Shown here: piece by piece, positions 1 to 5,318 of the stretch
Layout: the number at the start of each line of letters is the position of its first letter
Position numbering within the stretch: position 1 is the stretch's first letter
Assembly (NCBI GenBank): GCA_002320455.1
Contig: DCKU01000159.1
Location: 1 to 5,416, forward strand
Direction of reading: 5' to 3'
Origin: Salinisphaera sp. UBA1666
GTDB taxonomy: Bacteria; Pseudomonadota; Gammaproteobacteria; Nevskiales; Salinisphaeraceae
DNA: 5,416 bases
Notes under the pieces: model-generated
What the model was told of the DNA's origin: nothing
Databases searched by the model: none
Seen by the model: the letters and a program-made list of their open reading frames with translations, nothing else
Program-made: the position numbers and the translations under genes

Positions 1-19
1 AGGTTATGCAGAGCTTCCC
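1..19 (-). repeat. Left copy of a 19-bp repeat, possible end of a mobile element
   Basis: The reverse complement of this stretch, GGGAAGCTCTGCATAACCT, matches 5173-5191 (GGGAAGCTCTGCACAACCT) at 18 of 19 positions, in inverted orientation. The match stops sharply at position 19 (position 20 and its counterpart 5172 differ). The other edge is cut by the window start. A short, GG-starting sequence with a sharp outer boundary is typical of insertion-sequence or MITE terminal repeats; an IS5-like family is a weak guess. If so, the element body lies left of the window and this is its right tip. The repeat is seen; its mobile nature is inferred. Confidence 0.45.
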
Positions 20-33
20 TAGCCGGCGCTAGG
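18..33. repeat. Short perfect hairpin at the end of the secreted-protein gene
   Basis: CCTAGC (18-23) and GCTAGG (28-33) are perfect inverted repeats around a CGGC loop. The hairpin contains the TAG stop of the minus-strand gene and abuts the 19-bp repeat. There is no T-tract visible on the minus-strand exit side before the window ends, so it cannot be called a terminator. Confidence 0.4.
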
Positions 34-792
34 TCGCTGGGGCTGTTCCTCGACGAAGCTCTTGGGAATCTCGAAACGGCTATCGGCAATGGTGGCGTGC
101 GACACGCCGCTCAAGACGCGTTGCTCGCCGGACACGCTGTCGATGAAGCGGATCGGCATCCCGTCGAGGCTTTGATAGGGCAGGCCGATGCCTTCCAGAC
201 CGGTGCCTTCAAGCATTTCCTGCAGCAGGCCAAACATCGACTGCACAGTCTTGAAGCTGGTTCCCGACAGCCCGAGCGCGCCAGCGCTGGCCACGCACAT
301 CGTATCGGCAGCGGCTCCGTTGCGAATGACCTGATAAACCTTGCAGGGCACCCCGTTGACCGTGTCGCGGGCGCCGGTGGCTTCTAGGCCGACCCGGCCC
401 GTACCGCCCAAGCCAGGGACCTCATCGGCCATGGCCACGCGTGCGGCCGTGCGCTTGCCCTCGGGCAGGCGCGACAGGCGCTGCTCCATGCGGCTACGCA
501 GCTGATCCATCTGGCTGCGGATACGTGCGGCACTGCTGCGATCCAGGCGCGTATAGGTGCGCGCGGCCGGCTCGACCGACAGGATCGCCGGGTCGTCGGC
601 GCGATAAAGCTGCCACTGGCCTTCGTCGTCGATACGTACGGCTTCAGGCGTGATCGCGACGTCGTGAGTCCCTGAGGCACCGGTATACGTCAGCGTGGTA
701 TCGGCCAAGGCACTGCCGGGGCCGGCTAGAATAGCCACGCCGCAGGCCAGGGTGGCGGCCTGCAGGGTCAGGCGTTTGGAAAATCGCGTCAT
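19..792 (-). CDS. Secreted (periplasmic) DUF4412-like protein of unknown function
   Basis: Encodes 257 residues. The chosen ATG (792-790) is preceded on the minus strand by GGAG (805-802) at 9 nt spacing, and it starts a classic signal peptide: basic MTRFSKR, a hydrophobic core to about residue 23, then an ALA cleavage motif at 28-30, leaving a 227-residue mature chain beginning DTTLTY. A longer reading frame would run into the divergent exonuclease and bury the signal peptide, so it was not used. The mature part has a beta-rich start, a charged helical stretch (about 86-118) and two cysteines, C150 (NGVPCKVYQV) and C166 (DTMCVA), that could form a disulfide. This layout, with the NG.PC.VY and MCVA segments, resembles DUF4412-type secreted proteins; the family call is from memory of the pattern. 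No catalytic motif is visible. The TAG stop lies exactly where the left 19-bp repeat begins, so the original C-terminus may have been altered. Function unknown. Confidence 0.85.
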   Translation of the reverse strand: MTRFSKRLTLQAATLACGVAILAGPGSALADTTLTYTGASGTHDVAITPEAVRIDDEGQWQLYRADDPAILSVEPAARTYTRLDRSSAARIRSQMDQLRSRMEQRLSRLPEGKRTAARVAMADEVPGLGGTGRVGLEATGARDTVNGVPCKVYQVIRNGAAADTMCVASAGALGLSGTSFKTVQSMFGLLQEMLEGTGLEGIGLPYQSLDGMPIRFIDSVSGEQRVLSGVSHATIADSRFEIPKSFVEEQPQRPSAG

Positions 793-801
793 TTCAATCG
801 T

Positions 802-805
802 CTCC
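802..805 (-). promoter_or_regulatory. Ribosome binding site fixing the start of the secreted-protein gene
   Basis: On the minus strand this reads GGAG, 9 nt upstream of the ATG at 792-790. It supports this start over upstream in-frame methionines inside the divergent gene. Confidence 0.6.
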
Positions 806-837
806 GAGGTGCGCTGACATCCGACAGAACATAAACT

Positions 838-1719
838 ATGCCCATGCTTCTGATCGATGCCAGCGTCTATATATTTCGGGCATACCACGCCTTGCCGTCG
901 AGTATCACCGGTCGCGACGGTCGCAGCCTGAACGCGGTTCACGGCTATGCGGACTGTCTCACCCGACTGCTGGATGATTCAGCGGCGCGCGATGCGGCCG
1001 TGGCGTGCTTTGATGAGTCGCTGACGTCCTCGTTCCGCAACGAGCTGTATGCGGATTACAAAGCCACGCGTGAATTGCCGCCCGAGGCGCTGGTCGAGCA
1101 GATCGCTGCATGTCGCGCTCTGACCTGCGCGCTCGGTGTGGCCACCGTCTCGAGCCCGGTCTATGAAGCCGACGACCTGATCGGCACGCTGATGCAGGAT
1201 GCGGCCACGGACGTAACGATTGTGTCCTCTGACAAGGATCTGGCCCAGCTGCTGCGCGCCGACAGGAACGACGTGCTCTGGGATTTCGGCCGCGACACGC
1301 GCTATGACCGGGCCGCGATATACGACAAGTTCGGCGTTACCTGTGAGCAGATTCCCGATTATCTGGCGCTGGTCGGTGACACGGTCGACAATATTCCCGG
1401 GGTGCCCGGCATCGGCGCAAAGCGCGCCGCGGCGCTGCTGGCGCGCTGGCCGTCGCTGGACGCTCTCCTGGCGGATCTCGACGGACTGGCGGCCTCGGAG
1501 CTGCGCGCCAGCCAGAGCCTGGCCGACAAGCTGGCCGACCACGCAGATCAGGCCCGGCTGTCCAAGCGTCTGGCCACGATCGTCACCGGCGTCGCATTAA
1601 GCGATGAACAGCAGACAACCCAGCGCGAGGCGGTGGATTCTCCCGCGCTCGCCGAGCTCTGTGACGCGCTCGGCGCCGGCAACGGTCTGCGCAAGAAGTT
1701 GGGCGTGGTCCCGCTTTGA
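838..1719 (+). CDS. 5'-3' exonuclease / flap endonuclease (Pol I N-terminal-domain family)
   Basis: Encodes 293 residues, the size of a stand-alone 5' nuclease of the FEN superfamily, which cleaves 5' flaps and DNA ends in replication and repair. The metal-binding acidic residues of the family are all visible: D7 (LLIDASVYIFRAYHALP), D59 (ACFDE), E110, D112 and D113 (YEADDLIGTL), D132 and D134 (SSDKDL), D181 and D184 (VGDTVDNIPG). The arch basic patch YKATRE is at 74-79. A helix-three-turn-helix DNA-binding motif follows at about 186-201 (IPGVPGIGAKRAAALL). No polymerase domain is present. It is akin to E. coli Xni/ExoIX, but Xni is known to lack part of the second metal site, whereas this protein keeps it, so it may be closer in activity to the Pol I 5' nuclease; I therefore give no symbol. 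No Shine-Dalgarno sequence is seen before ATG 838; ATG 844 is an alternative start. The stop overlaps the next gene. Confidence 0.93.
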   Translation: MPMLLIDASVYIFRAYHALPSSITGRDGRSLNAVHGYADCLTRLLDDSAARDAAVACFDESLTSSFRNELYADYKATRELPPEALVEQIAACRALTCALGVATVSSPVYEADDLIGTLMQDAATDVTIVSSDKDLAQLLRADRNDVLWDFGRDTRYDRAAIYDKFGVTCEQIPDYLALVGDTVDNIPGVPGIGAKRAAALLARWPSLDALLADLDGLAASELRASQSLADKLADHADQARLSKRLATIVTGVALSDEQQTTQREAVDSPALAELCDALGAGNGLRKKLGVVPL

Positions 1720-2603
1720 GCGCCGCGGTGATCCAACAGCTCGCGGCCCGCATCGAGCAGGCCACCGGGCGGGCCTTTGCCCCGGCCGGCCAGCAGGCGG
1801 CCACCGGCGGGGATGCCAGTCAGGCGTTTGTGTTGACCGGCCGCGACGAGCGCCGGTTTTTCGTCAAGCTGGATCGGCCCGAGGCTGCGCCCATGCTGGC
1901 TGCCGAGGCGGCCGGTCTTGAAGAGCTGGCCCAACCACGCTCGATCCGCGTGCCGCAGGTGATCGCTCAGGGCAGGCTTGCCGAACGGGCCTATCTGGTG
2001 AGCGAATATATCCCGCTCCAGCGAGCCGATCGGGCCTGTCTGATCCGCTTCGGCGAAGCGTTGTCGGAGATGCACGGCATCGTGGCACCCCGCCACGGCT
2101 GGCAGCAGGACAACCTGCTGGGCGCGACGCGCCAATACAACACGCCGCACGGCGACTGGCTGGAGTTCTGGCGCGAGAATCGCCTGGCGGCGATGCTCGA
2201 CGCGCTGGCCGCGGATCAGCCCGCTCTGGCACGCGATGGCGATCGCCTGCTGGCCGTGCTGTCTGATCTTTTAGCCGGCCATACGCCCGAGCCGTCGCTG
2301 CTCCATGGGGATCTGTGGTCGGGCAACATGGCCATGGACGCCGACGGCCGGCCGGTCATTTACGACCCGGCGGTTTACTACGGCGATCGCGAGACCGATC
2401 TGGCCATGACCGAGCTGTTCGGCGGTTTCGGTCCGGCGTTTTATGAAGCCTACTGGGGCAGCTGGCCGATGCGCGCGGAGTATCGAGAGATCCGCCGGCC
2501 GTTGTATCAGCTTTACCACCTGCTCAATCACGCGCGTATGTTCGGCGCGGCATATGTCGCCCCCAGCCGGCGTATCATCCAAGAACTGATCGCGCTGGCC
2601 TGA
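1716..2603 (+). CDS. Fructosamine/ketosamine-3-kinase family protein (YniA-like)
   Basis: Encodes 295 residues, close to E. coli YniA and eukaryotic fructosamine-3-kinase in length. The family uses ATP to phosphorylate sugar moieties attached to amines; the product is unstable and falls off, so the cytoplasmic enzyme reverses early glycation. Visible motifs: GGDASQAF (31-38, nucleotide-binding turn), FFVKLD with K51, E64 (AAEAAGL), hinge-like VSEYIPL (95-101), the substrate-region stretch GDWLEFWRENRL (146-157), catalytic loop HGDLWSGN (197-204, D199 as base), metal-binding DPAVYYGDRETDLAM (217-231, D217), and YHLLNHARMFG (267-277). The start is inferred as TTG at 1716, giving a 4-bp overlap (TTGA) with the exonuclease stop, a normal translational-coupling arrangement; GTG at 1728 is the alternative. 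In-frame ATGs occur only well inside conserved sequence. The exact bacterial substrate (fructosamine, ribulosamine or erythrulosamine) cannot be read from sequence. Confidence 0.93.
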   Translation: MSAAVIQQLAARIEQATGRAFAPAGQQAATGGDASQAFVLTGRDERRFFVKLDRPEAAPMLAAEAAGLEELAQPRSIRVPQVIAQGRLAERAYLVSEYIPLQRADRACLIRFGEALSEMHGIVAPRHGWQQDNLLGATRQYNTPHGDWLEFWRENRLAAMLDALAADQPALARDGDRLLAVLSDLLAGHTPEPSLLHGDLWSGNMAMDADGRPVIYDPAVYYGDRETDLAMTELFGGFGPAFYEAYWGSWPMRAEYREIRRPLYQLYHLLNHARMFGAAYVAPSRRIIQELIALA

Positions 2604-2618
2604 TCGCATAGATGGTGG

Positions 2619-2662
2619 GTGCGTTGGTTGTCGCGCCACGCGCGGGTGTGATACCAACACGC
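2619..2662 (+). other. Imperfect hairpin between the kinase gene and ttcA
   Basis: Positions 2619-2628 (GTGCGTTGGT) pair with 2653-2662 (ACCAACACGC) with one C-A mismatch and one G-T wobble; the loop contains a smaller GCGC-CAC-GCGC hairpin (2633-2643). No T-tract follows, so it is not a standard terminator. It may be an mRNA processing or stabilising structure, or a weak attenuator, between the two genes. No convincing separate promoter for ttcA is seen in the 114-bp gap. Confidence 0.35.
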
Positions 2663-2717
2663 CGCATTCTGCTGGTCCGACGCCTACGTCTGCGTCATTC
2701 ACTCCGTCGAGCACGCC

Positions 2718-3545
2718 ATGAGCGAGATTCCCGTACTGGATACCCGTCCGCCGGCCGGCCTGACGCCGGGCAGCGTGGCCGCCAAGAAGTTGACCAAGCG
2801 GCTGCGCCGTCTGGCTGGGCAAGCAATCGTGGATTACGACATGATCCGCGACGGCGATCGGGTCATGGTCTGTCTATCCGGCGGTAAAGACAGCTATACG
2901 CTGTTGGACACCTTGTTATATCTAAAGCGTGTCGCACCCATCGATTTCACGCTGCGCGCGGTCAATCTGGATCAGAAGCAGCCGGGCTTCCCCGAGCATG
3001 TCCTGCCGGCCTATCTCGCCGAGTTGGGCGTTGATTACGAAGTCATCGAGCGCGACACCTATTCGGTGGTCACCGACAAGATCGCCCCGGGAGCCACGAT
3101 GTGCGGGCTGTGTTCGCGCCTGCGCCGCGGCATTCTGTATCGATACGCGCGCGAGCAGGGCTTCAATCGCATTGCCCTGGGCCATCACCGAGACGACATC
3201 GTCGAGACTCTGTTTCTCAACATGTTCCACGGCGGTCGCATGGCGGGAATGCCGCCCAAGCTGTTGTCCGACGACGGTGACAACGTCGTCATACGCCCGC
3301 TGGCTTATTGCGCGGAGAAAGACATCGAGAAGTTCTCGAGGCTGGCCCAGCACCCGATCATTCCCTGCAACCTGTGCGGGTCACAGGACAATCTGGCGCG
3401 CCAGAACGTCAAGGCCATGCTGGCCGAGTGGGAAGCCGCTGATCCCGGCCGTTCGGAGCGGATCTTTCGCTCGATGACGCGAATCGCTCCCTCGCAGATG
3501 GCCGACCGAGAGCTGTTTGATTTCGCCGGCCTGTCGGCTGACTGA
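2718..3545 (+). CDS. ttcA: tRNA 2-thiocytidine(32) synthetase TtcA
   Basis: Encodes 275 residues, shorter than E. coli TtcA (about 311) mainly at the C-terminus. TtcA is a cytoplasmic iron-sulfur enzyme that activates C32 of certain tRNAs with ATP and replaces the oxygen at position 2 by sulfur. The PP-loop SGGKDS is at 54-59 (VMVCLSGGKDSYTLLD). The CGLC pair C129/C132 (MCGLCSRLRRG) and a later IIPCNLCGSQDN with C217 and C220 supply the cysteines for the [4Fe-4S] cluster. ALGHHRDDIVET (153-164) and GMPPKL (177-182), followed by VIRPLAYCAEKDI, are further TtcA signatures. ATG 2718 is the only start that keeps the KRLRR helix before the PP-loop; upstream Shine-Dalgarno similarity is poor. It lies 114 bp after the kinase gene on the same strand and could be co-transcribed. 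Confidence 0.97.
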   Translation: MSEIPVLDTRPPAGLTPGSVAAKKLTKRLRRLAGQAIVDYDMIRDGDRVMVCLSGGKDSYTLLDTLLYLKRVAPIDFTLRAVNLDQKQPGFPEHVLPAYLAELGVDYEVIERDTYSVVTDKIAPGATMCGLCSRLRRGILYRYAREQGFNRIALGHHRDDIVETLFLNMFHGGRMAGMPPKLLSDDGDNVVIRPLAYCAEKDIEKFSRLAQHPIIPCNLCGSQDNLARQNVKAMLAEWEAADPGRSERIFRSMTRIAPSQMADRELFDFAGLSAD

Positions 3546-3555
3546 ATCGCGGGCA

Positions 3556-3585
3556 TTGACGCGCATCGGCACTGTTGTCGATAGT
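3556..3585 (+). promoter_or_regulatory. Candidate distal sigma70 promoter for the desaturase gene
   Basis: TTGACG (3556-3561, five of six consensus bases) and GATAGT (3580-3585, four of six) are separated by 18 bp. Transcription would start near 3592 and give a leader of about 170 nt containing the dyad at 3608-3630. Pattern match only. Confidence 0.35.
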
Positions 3586-3607
3586 CTGCGTATTGCGCAT
3601 CATCTCA

Positions 3608-3630
3608 GGCAATAGTGTTACCTGATTGCC
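3608..3630. promoter_or_regulatory. 23-bp dyad, candidate operator or leader hairpin
   Basis: GGCAAT (3608-3613) and ATTGCC (3625-3630) are perfect inverted repeats, and the centre is also symmetric, giving GGCAAT-N3-GT-N-AC-N3-ATTGCC. The internal symmetry about the centre favours a dimeric regulator site over a simple hairpin. No T-tract follows, so it is unlikely to be the ttcA terminator. Confidence 0.4.
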
Positions 3631-3669
3631 GGCATCCGCAGTACACCGGATGACGTAAGCGCTATTTTC

Positions 3670-3698
3670 TTGAAAACCATTCTCATCCGTCGCATACT
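3670..3698 (+). promoter_or_regulatory. Candidate proximal sigma70 promoter for the desaturase gene
   Basis: TTGAAA (3670-3675) and CATACT (3693-3698) are separated by the ideal 17 bp. A start near 3705 would give a 5' leader of about 58 nt. The region is AT-rich relative to its surroundings, and the dyad at 3707-3726 follows directly. Confidence 0.5.
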
Positions 3699-3706
3699 TG
3701 AGCCAT

Positions 3707-3726
3707 GTGTGTACGGTTGTGCACAC
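3707..3726. promoter_or_regulatory. 20-bp imperfect palindrome at the predicted start site, candidate repressor operator
   Basis: GTGTGTACGGTTGTGCACAC shows symmetry GTGTG-N-AC-N4-GT-N-CACAC (14 of 20 positions). It begins about 2 bp after the predicted start point of the proximal promoter, where bound protein would block initiation. Bacterial desaturase genes are often controlled by TetR-type fatty-acid sensors (DesT in Pseudomonas, FabR in enterics) on palindromes of about this size. Identity of the regulator is inference; none is encoded in the window. Confidence 0.42.
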
Positions 3727-3762
3727 CAACGATTTTCTAGTGTCTGACGAGGTTCGCCTGCA

Positions 3763-4953
3763 ATGAGCGAAAGACGTTTCCCGGGCAATCAGCACATGGA
3801 TGACCACTTCGACTGGTGGAACTTCATCCCCATGGGTCTGATGCATCTAAGCCTCATCGGTATCTTCTGGACCGGCTTCACCGCGACGTCGATCGCGCTC
3901 TGTGTGGGTCTGTATATCGCGCGTGTGTTCGGTATCACGGGCGGTTATCACCGATATTTCTCTCACCGCGGCTACAAGACCAGCCGCGTGTTCCAGTTCG
4001 TCATGGCGTTTCTGGGCGCCACCGCGATGCAGAAAGGCCCGCTCTGGTGGTCGGCCAAGCATCGCGAGCACCATCGTGATACCGACGAAAAAGACGACGG
4101 TCACAGCCCGCGCCAGTACGGCTTCTTCGATGCCCACATCGGCTGGATCTATCGCGAAGCGCGGTCCAATCCCGATATGGACCTGATGAAGGACTTCTCG
4201 AAGTACCCGGAGCTGCGTTGGATCGAGCGCCACCAGTACATGCCGGGCATCCTGACCGCGATCTTCTGTGGTCTGGTCGGCGGCTGGTCGGGCTTCTTGG
4301 TGGGCTTCATGCTCTCCACCATTTTGGTCTATCACGCCACCTTCACTATCAACTCGCTGAACCACATGATCGGGCGTCAGCGTTATCTCACCGGTGACGA
4401 CTCGCGCAACAACTGGTTCCTGGCGCTGCTGTCGCTGGGCGAAGGTTGGCATAACAACCACCACTACTACCCGGCGACCGCGCGTAACGGGTTCTTCTGG
4501 TGGGAAATCGATGTGACCTATTACATGCTCAAGGGCCTAGAGAAGGTCGGCCTGGTCTGGGATCTGCGTCAGCCGCCCAAGACCATCCTGGCCAATGAGA
4601 AAGCCCCCACGCAGAAGATCATCGACAAGTGTGCGGTCTATATCGCGGAAGGCTTCTCGGCCGACCGTATTACGGCTAACCTGCGCCAGCGCTGGGAAGG
4701 CAGCCACATCATGGATGACCTGCGCGGTCACGCCCGTGACAAGTGGAGCGCGGCCGAGGCCTATGTGGCCGAGCTGGAACTGCCGGATCTGCCGAGCGCG
4801 GATGAGCTCAAGGCGCGTGCGCAGAAGCAGTTCAAGATTCAGCACGAGGGTCTGGACCGGGCCATCGAGCGGGCCCAGGCCATGCTGCGTCGGTCCGTCT
4901 CCGAGCGCCTGATCGAACAGGCGGCTCGCGACGAGCGTACGGCCGCGGCCTGA
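3763..4953 (+). CDS. Membrane acyl desaturase (stearoyl-CoA/delta-9 type, DesB-like) with C-terminal extension
   Basis: Encodes 396 residues. Members are di-iron integral membrane enzymes that introduce a cis double bond into saturated acyl chains, with electrons from a partner reductase, adjusting membrane fluidity. The three histidine boxes are intact: HRYFSH (63-68), HREHH (100-104) and HNNHH (230-234, in SLGEGWHNNHH), plus the accessory NSLNH (197-201). Hydrophobic segments lie at about 22-57, 76-90, 163-195 and 217-226, with the usual two-hairpin arrangement. Residues from about 272 to 396 form a hydrophilic, helix-prone tail rich in Glu, Arg and Ala beyond the catalytic core. Length resembles Pseudomonas DesB (about 394). 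ATG 3763 has GAGG (3749-3752) 10 nt upstream; Met12 has no such site. The gene has its own candidate promoters and operator and a strong terminator. The reductase partner is not in the window. Acyl-CoA versus acyl-lipid substrate cannot be decided. Confidence 0.94.
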   Translation: MSERRFPGNQHMDDHFDWWNFIPMGLMHLSLIGIFWTGFTATSIALCVGLYIARVFGITGGYHRYFSHRGYKTSRVFQFVMAFLGATAMQKGPLWWSAKHREHHRDTDEKDDGHSPRQYGFFDAHIGWIYREARSNPDMDLMKDFSKYPELRWIERHQYMPGILTAIFCGLVGGWSGFLVGFMLSTILVYHATFTINSLNHMIGRQRYLTGDDSRNNWFLALLSLGEGWHNNHHYYPATARNGFFWWEIDVTYYMLKGLEKVGLVWDLRQPPKTILANEKAPTQKIIDKCAVYIAEGFSADRITANLRQRWEGSHIMDDLRGHARDKWSAAEAYVAELELPDLPSADELKARAQKQFKIQHEGLDRAIERAQAMLRRSVSERLIEQAARDERTAAA

Positions 4954-4975
4954 TCGGCTGCTAGAAAATCCGCTC

Positions 4976-4989
4976 GGCCCGGAAGGGCC
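4976..4989 (+). other. Small GGAA-loop hairpin upstream of the terminator
   Basis: GGCCC (4976-4980) pairs with GGGCC (4985-4989) around a GGAA tetraloop of the GNRA class. It sits between the desaturase stop and the terminator and may protect the 3' end of the mRNA or be incidental in GC-rich DNA. Confidence 0.35.
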
Positions 4990-5000
4990 CGGGCATCACG

Positions 5001-5030
5001 GCCCGCACTCTATCGAGTGCGGGCTTTTTT
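5001..5030 (+). terminator. Intrinsic terminator of the desaturase gene
   Basis: A perfect 10-bp stem, GCCCGCACTC (5001-5010) with GAGTGCGGGC (5015-5024), has a TATC loop and is followed by six Ts (5025-5030). It lies 47 bp after the desaturase stop. No T-tract exists on the other side, so it works in the plus direction only. Confidence 0.95.
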
Positions 5031-5172
5031 ATGTGCGCTGTTGTTATCTCGGCTAAAAGCGTCACGCGGTGTTGGCCGGCCGGCTTGGCGAAGTGGTTTC
5101 GCAGGCGGAGTGCGGTGCGGCCGCCGATATACAGCGCCCCGCGTGTCGCTTGCCGCCGGCATGCATTCTTTG

Positions 5173-5191
5173 GGGAAGCTCTGCACAACCT
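5173..5191 (+). repeat. Right copy of the 19-bp repeat, possible end of a mobile element
   Basis: GGGAAGCTCTGCACAACCT is the inverted partner of 1-19 with one mismatch. If it is a terminal repeat, its outer edge faces left and an element would extend right from here, past two nested inverted repeats and out of the window. No transposase frame begins in the 225 bp that follow, which fits a non-coding (MITE-like) or decayed element better than an intact insertion sequence. Confidence 0.45.
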
Positions 5192-5209
5192 GTCGCGGTC
5201 GCGCCGGGT

Positions 5210-5297
5210 GCTTTGCGCGCGATTGACAAGGAAGTGAGAGCGTGGCGTGCTTGTTGCACGCAAGCGAATACGGACGCCGATCAAGCGCGCGCAAAGC
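5210..5297. repeat. 88-nt nested inverted repeat (first of two)
   Basis: Positions 5210-5226 pair with 5281-5297 at 16 of 17 positions, including a perfect 12-bp arm GCTTTGCGCGCG / CGCGCGCAAAGC. Centred almost exactly inside is a second hairpin, GCGTGC (5245-5250) with GCACGC (5256-5261) around TTGTT. The two stems are separated by an internal loop of about 18 by 19 nt. It could be a structured RNA, a repeat-family unit or a protein-binding site. Confidence 0.6.
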
Positions 5298-5302
5298 CCC
5301 GG

Positions 5303-5313
5303 CCGCTAAGCGG
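5303..5313. repeat. Short hairpin between the two long inverted repeats
   Basis: CCGC (5303-5306) and GCGG (5310-5313) flank TAA. It lies in the 21-bp spacer separating the 88-nt and 89-nt structures. Confidence 0.3.
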
Positions 5314-5318
5314 TTCGG

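Noticed and set aside
793..942. Longer minus-strand start (Met at 942) for the secreted protein
   Set aside because: It would overlap the exonuclease by about 100 bp and place 50 residues before a perfect signal peptide that has its own GGAG site.
979..1542. Long open frames opposite the exonuclease, ttcA and desaturase genes
   Set aside because: They are antisense shadows of high-GC coding sequence; the plus-strand proteins carry unambiguous family motifs.
4941..4950. Perfect 10-bp palindrome GGCCGCGGCC just before the desaturase stop
   Set aside because: It encodes Ala codons in a GC-rich tail; such palindromes are common at this composition.
4976..5030. SRP (4.5S) RNA, because of the CCGGAAGG-like loop
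   Set aside because: Only the GGAA loop matches; the conserved SRP helix 8 sequence and the long closing stem are missing. It is the desaturase 3' end.
5223..5251. Perfect TTGACA -35 box
   Set aside because: No acceptable -10 element lies 16-18 bp downstream (the 17-bp position reads CGTGCT), and the box is part of the inverted-repeat arm.
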